From Blastomussa wellsi (taxonomy: Eukaryota; Cnidaria; Anthozoa; Scleractinia; Plerogyridae): 64,000 bases of DNA. Where the stretch lies: positions 45,952,189-46,016,188 of the forward strand of contig OX393561.1 of the NCBI GenBank assembly GCA_947652115.1, given 5' to 3'. Positions 11,752-27,000 of the stretch are shown here, in pieces; position 1 is the first letter of the stretch, and every line of letters begins with the position of its first letter. The notes below the pieces were generated by a model. The model ran no database searches. It was given only the letters and a program-made list of their open reading frames with translations, and was not told the origin of the DNA. Made by a program: the position numbers and the translations under genes.

Positions 11752-12479
11752 GGAAATGTTGAGGATGGAGATGTTAAACTGTCACCATTCACTTTCATAG
11801 GAATTTCACTATTCTAAACCTGCAAACAAACTGCATATTGTTGTATTTTGATTGGCCATTTGACAACAGAATTTGCCAAAACCTAATCTTTCCTATGTGG
11901 CAACAGTTTGGTGCATAGCACTGAAATAGTGGCTAGAGAAAACAATTGAATCAGTCATCACCACTGTCCTTATTGCGGCATGTGTACCACACAAAAAATG
12001 TTAAAAGGTGACCGACTACTGCTCTCCCATATTTTTGGCAATTCAGGTCTGTGTTGTCAGGACCAAACTATGTTCATTTGCAGAAGTTCAGTGATTTGAT
12101 AGAAAATGCAGTTGCAGAAAGTCTCCTAAGTCCCCAAAAGAAGGGATTGGAAATTCCTAGGGACGGGGGGCTCTCAAATTATTATTATTCAAAAGTTTAA
12201 TATTTTAGTAAAAAGTTTATTAAAGAAATGCATGAATCTAAATTGGGATTTCCAGAGGGGTGGGGTTGGTAGTCTTACCAAAAATCCCTTCCATTGGAAA
12301 AGTATGGATATTTCTTGGAACAACACATCTTTACATACTGCACACAATAGGACCTCACCCTGTCACTCCAAAAATTGAACTGACATTCAAATTTTCAAGT
12401 CTGAGGAGGAAACCCTTCTGTGGGACAAATATTCCAAATTGCTAAGAATAGCACAAACTCTTTTTAATTAAAATTTTTA

Positions 12480-13906
12480 CTAAGCAGTTTGAGCACCTTT
12501 AGAAATTTCATTGACTGCAATTAGCACAGCTGATGCAGATTTGGATCTCTTGTGGCCTTTCTTCATTTTGCTTTCAAGAAACTCCTTTTCTTCCAGCTGT
12601 GCTTCAACATCAACATCAGTCACAAAGTTCTTTTCTAGTGAATTAAATTGAAGTTTCTCAGGTAACACTGTTGCCACATGACCATTTGCTACAACATCTG
12701 GTTCCATCTCATCACAAGTTCTATTTAACTCTTTTCTTGCTCGGCGAATTACATACGTCATCAAAAGTATACTGATGATGAATTGAATGAACAGTAAAAT
12801 ATAACCACCTGACTGCTCTTGCACAACATCCTCCAGAGAACGAAATGTTGATCCCATGTATGAATTTAATGCTTGTGTAGGTAAAAGTCCAAGTGTTGAT
12901 GAAATTATATATTTAAGTGTTTTCACATTAGTAACCTGGAAGAAAAAGGAAATGAAAAAAATACATTTTGGTCAGGAGTATTGGTAACATAAATCCAGTA
13001 CTATCCTACTTCTTTGTACCTTTAAGGGAGTTGGCCAACCTGTGTGTATTATTCAAGCTTACTTAATTACCAAATTATGCACGCTTGAATAATATTAGCG
13101 GGAAGGAGTATTTACAGTTTTTGCCATTTTCTAACCGTAAAAATGAATAGTACTTGAAACTGCAGTACATACAGAAAATTTGAAACAAAAGTAGCTAAAC
13201 TGGAAATAACAAACAAATCTCTGCAATATATTTAGACAGATGTTTGCCAAAACGGATGCACACGAAGAAGCACATGACGAGCGGAAATGCTTATCATGTG
13301 ATAGGAATAAGCACGCTCAATCGCTTTATTCCCGGGTTTATGGTGGTATTAACTCACCGCAAACAGTCCATTTTGCAATCCAAACGGTACAGGGGTCAGC
13401 CGTGTTAATGCAATTACTTTAAAACCACGTTTTCCCTCCACGACACGCATGATCGCTTTCAAACTGTCCGATTCAAGTTTCGAGCGAACGAAGTCTCTAA
13501 AATATCTTCTACAAACGATGAATGCAATTGACGAACCACACAAGACAGAAACTGCAACAACTAAATATCCAAGAAGAAATCCATATAAGTAGCCTGCTGC
13601 TACGTTTAGGAAAATGTACCCCCATGTCATAGGAAAAGAAACAACCGTAAACATAATCACAAACAGAAGCACTCCGTGCCATTCATCCAGATTTTGCAGC
13701 CATTCCAGGACGTCCTTAACGTACCGGCGACACAAAATAACCGCGATTAGTCCAATAACAAGAAAGATAAGAGCTGTGCCGGAGATTTGATAAGCTCTCG
13801 GTTGTGTTCTTTTGCTGACTTGGTCGAACTTCGTAGTTTCGCCGAGGCATTTTTGAGCCTGTGATTGAATCTGTTCCGTACATTTCTGGCCATACTTAAA
13901 TACCAT
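12480..13906 (-). CDS. TMEM64: Transmembrane protein 64 (VTT-domain membrane protein)
   Basis: Two minus-strand exons, 13906-13358 and 12935-12480, join in phase 0 to give 334 aa. The family consists of ER/endomembrane multi-pass proteins of the VTT (DedA-like) group; TMEM64 has been linked to ER calcium handling and Wnt signalling. The sequence shows hydrophobic segments at about 43-60, 80-100, 105-140 and 220-240. It also shows the signature TRLTPVPFGLQNGLFAVTNV spanning the splice and LGLLPTQALNSYMGSTFRSLEDV just after it. The exon 1 donor is GCG|GTGAGT and the acceptor is TTCTTCCAG. The C-terminus is a charged cytosolic tail with a KKGHKRSKS cluster. Its 5' end faces METTL9, so a shared promoter region is possible. 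Confidence 0.93.
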
Positions 13907-14305
13907 GCTTAAGCGAGGTTACAGTCGATTTTTTTTAGGAATAGGACCAGCACATGACACTCTTCACCTCGGACTGAAAACCACACCAAAAGAGCGCGAC
14001 CGAGGCGAAAATTAATCCCGACACAATATATTACATTTCGCAAAACGCCCAGCCAATGGAAATGTCAAGGTATTGAGTAAGCGAGTCAGCGGAGCAGTCA
14101 GCGGACTTGTTCTGATCGACTTTGCAGCCGAGCCTTCTGCAGGCTAGGTAGCCCAGCCAAGTCCAGTTGGCAAAAACAACTGAGCTGGTCGAGTTTAAAC
14201 TTGATGGTTTCTCTCTTTACAAAGTGTACTGTAAAGTGGTAATCAGCCTCTTTCTCTCAGGTATGACTAACATAAGTAAGTTGGCGGACTAATTTTCCAA
14301 AGTTA

Positions 14306-15236
14306 TGCACCTATCATCGGCTATCCCTTCAGGGGGGGGGGGGGGGGGGGGCGGGGGGGAACCCGGGCAAACACAACGCAACAAAATATATTTTGTAGTC
14401 ATTATTATAATTAATCTCTGTAATTTCGTAATTATTCTATATCTTTTATGTCATCATGGGAATTAGTTATATTGTATATTATAATAGTCACGTCTCCTAC
14501 TACCTGCCTCGATTAGCTGCGCTATTTTGCAGGTAGTCTGTTTTTTCAATTTATTTTTTTGGAAATGTAATCAAATAAAGCTTGTTGTTGTTGTAATATG
14601 GGGACTTTTTGGGGGAATTGAACAATGATTTTGCCCCAGAGGTGTTGGAAATGAGGGAACACAAAAATGTGGTTTCACCATTCTTCGTGATCATGGCCGA
14701 CTGTCAGGAGGATTGCACAGGTATTGTTATGGAAATTCATTTTCATGGTGTTATTTCTTTATTGTCCACTTCAGATATTACAATGGCAGAAGTTAACGAA
14801 CAGTAGATTTTTGTTTTGCCATTGAACTGAAATCAACAGACATCCACGGAAATCAATGGACATCCACTGATTTACGGCTATGCCCGAAACGTCTGGCCTC
14901 TAAAGTTAAATATGGCACTTTTTATTCTTTAGGGAAAACGTTGACTAACAATTTTTTGTGTATTAGTGGTCATTAGTACAAGTGCCACGTTGCTCATGGA
15001 GTTTTCTCCGCCAATTTCTTATCATATACTTCTTCCTAACCTTCTTTAGGTAAAAAGAAGAGAAAATAATGGCCAACAGACTCTGATTTTCTAGTCAAAT
15101 TACCATTGGGTGATCTCAATTAATTTTTTATTCTCATGCTGTTTCTCCGAACTCTCTGTCCCCATCTAGGAGGGGAAAATAAAGAACTTTGACAGGCAAC
15201 TGGGCTCCCCCCAGGGGATGACCGATGATAGGTGCA
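14306..15236. mobile_element. 0.93-kb TIR element with TTA target duplication
   Basis: The termini mirror each other: TGCACCTATCATCGGCTATC on the left and GATGACCGATGATAGGTGCA on the right. The sites 14303-14305 and 15237-15239 are both TTA. Runs of G and C follow inside the ends. No transposase is present. A LINE-like tail (ending AATAAAGCTTGTTGTTGTTG near 14572-14595) lies inside. This is most likely a non-autonomous Harbinger-type element. Confidence 0.65.
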
Positions 15237-15892
15237 TTACAGGAAAAAAATATTCAAATGTACAAGAGTCAATACCCACATGGGTGACCTGGTGGAAACA
15301 AAACATAATTTTATCTTTACTTTGACCTTACCATTTCACCCAGAATTTTTACACCAACAGAACTCACTATTTTTACCCCCCCCCCCCCCCCCCCGGAATC
15401 TTGCCCTCCAATGTGGGATGTATAAAAAAATCTTCAAAATGCATGCCATGTGTTATTGTTCCGGAAAAGATCCATCCTCCCCATTAGAGGGTTTGAACCC
15501 TTCCTTCACTCTGAAATTCTGAGTGAGCCTAAGGTTCATACGTTCCTAAAATAATTTGATCTTTAAGATCCCCTACCCCTAGGAATTTTTTTCAAATATG
15601 ATCTTCCATGGCCGAAAGGATAGGATATGGAACCACACAATTTGAAGTTTGTTTGATTTGATTTTTTTAGTATACATATTTTGTTCTTTTTGGCTTCAGC
15701 AATAAAAACAAATTTCAATGAAATGATATTTTTTTAATACAAGAGGCATTTATTTAATTCAGTTTTTAAAAGGGAATCTTTGCTCTTGAAGCAAATTGAC
15801 TTCAAATTTTACTAGATGATGGAGATACAACATTTCATACTCATAAAGTTAGAGAAAGATTATAACTTTTAAATTTCCTTCACTTTGCCATT

Positions 15893-15990
15893 TTGGATTT
15901 TATGACGTCAGTGCGTTGTCCTATTGTTTCACACAAAAGAACCTCTCATTAATAACTATTAGGACAATGCACTGACATCATAAAATCCAA
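15893..15990. repeat. Hairpin, 31-bp arms
   Basis: TTGGATTTTATGACGTCAGT at 15893 is mirrored by ACTGACATCATAAAATCCAA ending at 15990. The arms extend to TTGTCCTA/TAGGACAA, with a loop of about 36 nt and only a few mismatches. Confidence 0.65.
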
Positions 15991-16516
15991 CATGACGGTG
16001 CACAGGAATTTTAAAAGCAATAGTCTTTTCCGTTTTTTATCATTATGAAATGTTATATCACCATTGTCCAGTAGAATTTGTAATTTAGGGGAGGGGGGGG
16101 GGGGGGTGGTAGACACTATTTTAGATAACAGCAACAACATTTTTATTACTTGAGAATTAGGTCTTAATCCCCTGGCCTCGCAGGTAGCAATGTGTATTAG
16201 GCAGAAATTTATACAGGATCATCTACTGTAAGATGGCTAGGGTTCGGGACTATGGCCTATTAAAATACAGCACATGCCTACAAGGAACAATCTGAGTCAA
16301 GAATTTTGTCCAAAGCCTGCAAGGAACAAAAAGCATAGGGTTTCAGATTTCAAAACAAAATCTTTTGGTCTTCACTGAATGTAAATAATTCCCTGTGTTC
16401 TTTTTCAGTTCTTTAAAATAACTAACATATTGCCAAATGTTTACCAATAATACTAATGCTACATTTCCTGAACAGTTTTGATATCTGTGAGAAGGCAGGT
16501 TTATGGGCATAAATAC

Positions 16517-20954
<4,438 letters not shown>

Positions 20955-20963
20955 ATCAAGAAC

Positions 20964-21125
20964 CAGGGGCGGATCTAGGGGTGGGGGTACAAGGGGTGCA
21001 CACCCCTCCCTTGGATGACATGCTACTTTTCAATATTTAACTAGTTTTCTGTTTACTTCACCCATCAATCACATCATTCCTTTGTGGCGCACCCCCTCCT
21101 ACGAAAAATCCTGGATCCGTCCCTG
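20964..21125. mobile_element. 162-bp MITE, hAT-like termini
   Basis: Begins CAGGGGCGGATCTAGG and ends CCTGGATCCGTCCCTG, inverted repeats of about 16 bp. AGAAC flanks both sides, but an 8-bp duplication is not evident. It starts nine bases after the METTL9 stop codon, so it lies in the 3' UTR. Confidence 0.75.
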
Positions 21126-21643
21126 AGAACAACAACAAAGCAAAGCAGTGCTGTTATGTACATTGCAACTACTAAAACAACCCAATTGTCTTGGTCCTTT
21201 GTTGAACTGTTATAAAAATGTCGACATCTGCAACGTTTTGTTAGGGGCGCAAGGGAAAGTTGAAGCTGTGGGAAAATAAATCAAAATGGCCAAGAAAAGT
21301 TGGAGCAAAATCGATAAGCCCCTGGGGCCTGGGGAGAGTCTTACAAGCCAGTTCCAAACAGCTGCTTCCTAATTGGACAGAAAAAGGTTTTTGCATTATT
21401 CTGCCCAGTCAGTGAACTGTAAATTTAGAGTTAATTTAAGAAATAAGTACTATTACTAAGTACTATTACTGTAGAAAACAAAATTATACAATAAATACAA
21501 GTACTGGAATCTGTTTAATGGACTTCAAATATTGCTTAATGCTTAAAAAGGATTATGTGTGGCAGGGGAAATTAACTGACTGGAGATAGATTCCCTGCAT
21601 TGTTTTGTGTGGGTTTATTTGGCACTATATACTTTCTAGAACT

Positions 21644-23338
21644 CTATGTTATTTTAATAACAAGAGCCTGTGCTTTATTAAGTGTGATCCTGTGAAAATG
21701 AACACTCTCTTTTTTCATTTTCATCTCGCTGTCAATTTCAACCACTCCTGAACCTGTAATCCCATTTAATGGTCCCCTCCACTGTTCCTTTCCAAAGTTT
21801 AATATGATGAGAAACATGCCATGCCCCTTTGACCTTGTATAAGCAAGAATTGAAGTGTCAACATGAACAACTTTGAAACTGACTCCTTTGAAGCATTCCG
21901 ATGTGGACCTTAACCTCAGCAGTTCCTTATACAGGTGTAGAGCAGAGGTTGGATCTAACATCTCAGTCTCAACATTAACTGTTTTAAAATTCTTTGCAAC
22001 TGGCAACCATGGCTTAACTCCAGAAGAAAACCCAGCATGTCGCTGACTGCTCCACTGCATTGGTGACCTCTGGGGATTTCGAAAATCTTTGCAGCTTTCT
22101 AAGGGGACCTTCGCATCTGTCATTCCAATTTCTTCCCCGTAGTAAGTTATGGCAGTTCCAGGGAGGGTCAGAAGGAGAACATTTAATGCACGGGAATATT
22201 CTTGACCGACTTTAGTACCAATTCTGGGCACATCATGGTTTCCCAGAACCCAATTTGGCCATTTACCCCTGGGAAGAGCAGAAAGGTAATCAGAGATGAC
22301 TTTATATATGTCTTCTACAGTTGTGGATTCATTTAACCCTAACAACCCAAAGTTGAAAGGGAAGTCAAACTCATTCTTTCTCTCCCCATAGTACTTAAGA
22401 ACATCTGGAGGATCTGCCATGATTTCACCTATCAGAATTCTATAGGAGTCTTTGTAGTTATCTAGAAGTGCTCTCCACTCTTGTACAATCTTGTGATTAT
22501 AATCCAAGTTTTTTGTGTAAATGTGTTCCAAATGATCATACTGGGGACGTAAGGGGTCATATTCAGACTTGGTGGGTTCATCTTGAAATTCAGTATCTTC
22601 AACAAGATGAGAGACTGCATCCACTCTGAACCCATCCACTCCCCGATCAAGCCAGAACATTAGAACTTCATTAAGAGCTTGACGTACCTCAGAATTTCTT
22701 AAGTTAAGATCTGGCTGTTCTGGACAAAACTGGTGCAAGTAGTACTGTCTAGTTTTTGCATCAAAGCTCCACGCACTTCCACCAAAGACACTGGCCCAGT
22801 TGTTGGGTGGTCCACCCCCTGGGGCAGGGTCAAGCCAAACATACCAGTCTCGTTTAGGATTGTACTTGCCGGAGCGACTTTCCATGAACCAGGGATGCTG
22901 ATCTGAGGTGTGGTTAGGTACAAAATCCAGCATGAGTTTCATACCCCTTGCATGGGTCTCTTTTAGAAGCTCACCAAAGTCATCTAGATCTCCAAACAGA
23001 GGATCAATGTCTTTGAAGTCGGACACATCATATCCGTTGTCGACCATAGGGGACTTAAAAATCGGGCTTAGGTATAAGATCTTAATTCCCAAGAATTCAA
23101 AGTAGTCGAACCTATTCGTTATGCCTCGTAAATCTCCATTTCCGTCGCCAGTGGAGTCTTGAAACGAGCGAGGATAAATGTGATAGATAACATTTTCTTT
23201 CCACCATTTCTTCAGGTCTTCTTGCTTCTTTCTTTCTATGTAGCCCTTCCAGAGAGTAAATATCACCACATTAACAAAAGTTGCCGCTAAAAAGGCTACA
23301 ATAATAGCCCAGAAACCACCGAAAGCATCCTTCATCAT
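21644..23338 (-). CDS. GH13 maltase / SLC3-like type II membrane protein
   Basis: One uninterrupted exon of 564 aa from the preferred ATG at 23338; an in-frame ATG at 23437 adds 33 unsupported residues. A single membrane helix (AIIVAFLAATFVNVVIFTLW) precedes the alpha-amylase fold. The fold shows IYHIYPRSFQDSTGDGNGDL, DFVPNHTSDQHPWF, DGFRVDAVSHL with the nucleophile Asp, LIGEIM with the acid/base Glu, and LGNHD with the third Asp. All three catalytic acids are present, so hydrolase activity is plausible. Relatives include insect maltases and the SLC3A1 heavy subunit of amino-acid transporters; the sequence alone does not decide between them. Intronless, unlike most neighbours. AATAAA occurs on the minus strand near 21617. 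A Penelope-like fragment lies about 130 bp upstream. Confidence 0.9.
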   Translation of the reverse strand: MMKDAFGGFWAIIVAFLAATFVNVVIFTLWKGYIERKKQEDLKKWWKENVIYHIYPRSFQDSTGDGNGDLRGITNRFDYFEFLGIKILYLSPIFKSPMVDNGYDVSDFKDIDPLFGDLDDFGELLKETHARGMKLMLDFVPNHTSDQHPWFMESRSGKYNPKRDWYVWLDPAPGGGPPNNWASVFGGSAWSFDAKTRQYYLHQFCPEQPDLNLRNSEVRQALNEVLMFWLDRGVDGFRVDAVSHLVEDTEFQDEPTKSEYDPLRPQYDHLEHIYTKNLDYNHKIVQEWRALLDNYKDSYRILIGEIMADPPDVLKYYGERKNEFDFPFNFGLLGLNESTTVEDIYKVISDYLSALPRGKWPNWVLGNHDVPRIGTKVGQEYSRALNVLLLTLPGTAITYYGEEIGMTDAKVPLESCKDFRNPQRSPMQWSSQRHAGFSSGVKPWLPVAKNFKTVNVETEMLDPTSALHLYKELLRLRSTSECFKGVSFKVVHVDTSILAYTRSKGHGMFLIILNFGKEQWRGPLNGITGSGVVEIDSEMKMKKESVHFHRITLNKAQALVIKIT

Positions 23339-23467
23339 CACTTTTGCACGATTGAAGTAAACAACCAGGCGTATTTCATGGTGCCATGGGGGAACTGGGA
23401 CCAAACATGCAAAAATAATGTAATTTGGTTTTGTCAAATGCGGATAAATAAATTACTACTGCTACTA

Positions 23468-23672
23468 CTAGTTGATAATGTGAAATGGCCTCCGTATACA
23501 AGAGATTCGAGAGCTGACGTTTCGAGCGTTAGCCCTTCGTCGGAGCGAATCAAGGAATTGCGGGTCGTGTGTGGTTTATACACAGAAAGATGGAGCTTCG
23601 CTATTGGTTAGTGCCTGGTAACGTGAAAACAACGGAATAAATTAGTTGAATTAAAAGCGTTATTGTTCTAGT
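23468..23672 (-). mobile_element. Penelope-like terminal fragment
   Basis: Matches the terminus at 33340-33612 from GTTGATAATGTG through CGAGCGTTAGCCCTTCGTC and GGTAACGTGAAAACAACGG to AAAAGCGTT. It includes one ribozyme-like motif at 23504-23551. Confidence 0.8.
23504..23551 (-). ncRNA. Hammerhead-ribozyme-like motif
   Basis: On the minus strand: GATTCG (stem I), core CCGACGA, stem II GGGC/GCTC with loop TAAC, GAAA, then ACGTC with the cleavage triplet GTC, and CGAATC closing stem I. It matches the hammerhead layout except that conserved U4 is C. Stem III is only the self-complementary ACGT, which would work best between two molecules. Confidence 0.55.
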
Positions 23673-23800
23673 TACTTTATTGTTCTATCAGACCGATAGT
23701 TCCGAGACATAAACACTTTATTGTTCACCACTAAATTTTATAACATAACTAAAGCAAAGCGCGCGCTCTGATTGGTCAATTCAGCATCTACTATTTGCCC

Positions 23801-24000
23801 NNNNNNNNNNNNNNNNNNNNNNNNNNNNNNNNNNNNNNNNNNNNNNNNNNNNNNNNNNNNNNNNNNNNNNNNNNNNNNNNNNNNNNNNNNNNNNNNNNNN
23901 NNNNNNNNNNNNNNNNNNNNNNNNNNNNNNNNNNNNNNNNNNNNNNNNNNNNNNNNNNNNNNNNNNNNNNNNNNNNNNNNNNNNNNNNNNNNNNNNNNNN
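23801..24000. other. Assembly gap (200 N)
   Basis: Exactly 200 undetermined bases. It lies just upstream of the coiled-coil gene start, so its promoter or leader may be hidden here. Confidence 0.99.
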
Positions 24001-24080
24001 AACAACGTTGTGACTTTATCTTTGTTTTAAATATCAAGAGTTGAAAGAAGTAACAAAATTTGCGGTTAGGAAATCCTAAA

Positions 24081-27000
24081 ATGATGTCCACTAAGGCAGA
24101 ACGGAGAGAAAGTTACGAGAACAGAGTAGAACAAGATGGGCGACTGACCGGCAAACACATCAAAACTCTGTTACACCTTCAGGATTTACACTCTGAAAAC
24201 GATGTGTTAAAAGCTAGAATGGCTGAACTAGAACTGCAACAGGCAAAATCCGCGAGATGTGATCTACTGGAACGGGAAGTGGACAAATTACGGGTTGGTA
24301 TATAATGGAAATTGAACTGAGTGGAGTGCAATTTGGTCTGAAATTCAAAATCGAACGAGCGCGCAGCGCGAGTTCGATTTGAAATCACAAGTATGATTTC
24401 AGACCAAAATTGCACGACCCGAAGTTCAATTACCACTTTATTAAATCCATTTTGAAATCGCACAATTTGATTTTGATTTTGATTTTTTTTTTTTGATTTT
24501 TTTTTTTTTTTTATTTTGATTTTGATTTTGATTTTGATTTTTTATTTTTTTTTTATTTTTTTTCTGATTGGTTGTTTTGTTTTACTGTTTCATTCTCATT
24601 GGTTGAGAAAAAGATGCGATTTAGAGCAAAAGATAGTGCGATTTGGGAATAAATCGCACTGCTGAGAGCCAATCACATTGCAAGGATAACCAGTGATTTC
24701 AAAATGGAGTTAATAAAGACATTAACCACTGTAAAATTTTATTATTTTTTCACTGTACGTTCTTGTAATGTAACAGTCACTTGGTATCCACATAAATTTA
24801 GTTTGATTTTTGTACTGTTTTGATCAGGTATTGAGTCAGATTTTGCCATTTTTGTCCTGGCTTATGCATATGATTTATAAACCAGCAGACGTGCCTGGGT
24901 TATACCTGACAATCATAAACAATTGAGTTGCTTGTGATTGTCAGGTATAACCCAGGATGCATTCCACATAAATCCCACACTAAAGATACGCCAAAGGCTT
25001 TGAAATTCCATGCCAAACATCTGGCAAGGAGCAAAAATCCTACGCCATTTTACTGGGAAATGCACCAGGCCACCAGGCAGGTATATTTTGCAAGTTGCAG
25101 GTTTTAACATTGGGAAAACAACCTCTCATTTCCATTAGTGCCAGCGGTTTCCCGATGTTGATTACATTTTGAACCTGCAACCTGCAAAATATACCTGCTG
25201 GCCAACAACCAACCTCGGAGATGCCAACCTAAAAAAATTGAAATCTGTGAGACCACCAATTTAGCGTCAGAATACCTTTTCACAGTCTTCAGAACTTAGT
25301 TAAAAATAGAGCCCAACCAATTGAGCCCTGCTAATTCAACTTCAAAAATGTGTCAAATATTTCAAAATTTCCTCCCAAAATTGACCCGAGTTAAAGAAAA
25401 ACTCGTATTTCAAGCATTTTCCTTCGTATCTGGGAGATGTGGTGACCCGTACAGGAGACCGGGAGAGTCATCCTGTATCCAGGAGAGTTGGCATGAATGC
25501 AATCATGCAGTTCTAAGTCCATAAGGGAGACTCCAGGAACAACTTTGACACCAAAAAAATGTAGAGTTTGTTGACGCAATACACCTAAAGGTTATGCCAA
25601 ATGTTACCTTTGTCACCCGCCACTGTACGCCAAAATCCCTGACCGTACGCCAGTACGCTGCAAAATTTCAAAACCCATACCAAAGATCTTGACCCTGGGG
25701 TATAACCCAAAAACTGTCCCAAGAGTTTGAGGAATGTTTTAAACACGGAGCGAGCCTATAAAAAGACCCCGTCTAGCATTTTGTTGGCTTTAATTTTAAA
25801 CAGCGGTGTCAGAGTAACGGTCTTCAAACAGAAAAGCTCCGCAAATTTTTCTTTTTAATTGCGAGCCCTGTTTTTTTTATGTGGAATTAACAACCTCAAA
25901 TACAATATATACATGTACCACTAATAATCTTTTTCCATGCAAGTTAAACAAATTTAAACAGAAATTTATACTCAAGTCCTGAAAATTCAAACTTCGTGTT
26001 GACCACGCACAAACACTGTTGCGACAGGAAAGCTCAGCTAAGAATCAAAAGAAAAGACGAATAACAATGTTTGGGTATGACTTCCAGTGACTGTCGAATT
26101 GTGGATGAACCAGGAGAGCACGCTCTCTCAAACTTGCTGAAACTTGGCATGTTGTTTGGTTATTGTCAAGTCACTTGCCTCAAGGAAATTCTGTAATTTC
26201 GCAGAATAATGCATGACAGTTACATGTACACTCTATTTCCGTATTTTCGATTATTTGCACCCAAACCACAAAAGGAACAATTTTATTCTCGAGAGTCTAG
26301 ATAATATTTAATTCTTTTTTTTTAATTATAAGAAGAGACAAGTTCAGATCACGCCACACCAAAGAAACCCAGTTGAGTTCAGTTCTCAACCAATAAAATC
26401 ATCTCATTGGGATTTGTGATTGAAAGGCTGAGCCGCTCAGCCTCGTTATATAGAATCGCTCCGTGTTTAAAGTCGGCTACTGCCGTGGAGTTGGGCACAG
26501 TCTGTTCAAAAACAACAAGAATTTATTTAAGTATTTCCATTTCTATTGTTGTGTATTAGTGATGTGTGGAAGGTGTAAGCTTTATCGGGTAAACAAGAGG
26601 CAATTTGGGCTTTTGGAGGAATATGTTGGTGTTCGACTGTGCTGAGCTGGAAAAGGTTTTTACAGTTGATTTCAGATTACTTTTCCACGCTGTGTTGCGA
26701 AGTTTGTTTGGAAATTGGGTACTAAGTTGCGAATTAGCCAATCATGTTGCGAGTTTGACAATCAAATTGCAAACTCCCAATTTTGACCGGCCTTAACTTC
26801 ACGACTTTGCTAGTTATAAAGTACAGTACAAACAAGAACCGTTGCTCGAAAGTCATGGCGATGTCAGAACTTTATGGTTTTATGCCATATTTGAGAGGAA
26901 ACTGGATGGTGCCTCAGTGCAAAAAATTAACAAACTTTACAATTTAATTACGAGTCGTACGCCAACGCCATTTCCTGTAATTTCCTGTAATTGTGAAAGA

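Larger units (their letters stand above)
7722..12479. other. Intergenic/transposon debris, no clear gene
   Basis: AT-rich. It holds a SINE piece, an (AT)n run near 8930-8946, a Penelope-like scrap at 9214-9360, one exon-like open stretch at 10583-10672 and a palindrome at 11621-11751. I see no multi-exon gene on either strand. Confidence 0.6.

Noticed and set aside
22462..23105. Short open frames inside the GH13 gene
   Set aside because: Shadows of the 564-codon frame in other frames.
23738..24091. Open frames through the N gap
   Set aside because: They consist of undetermined bases and have no support.
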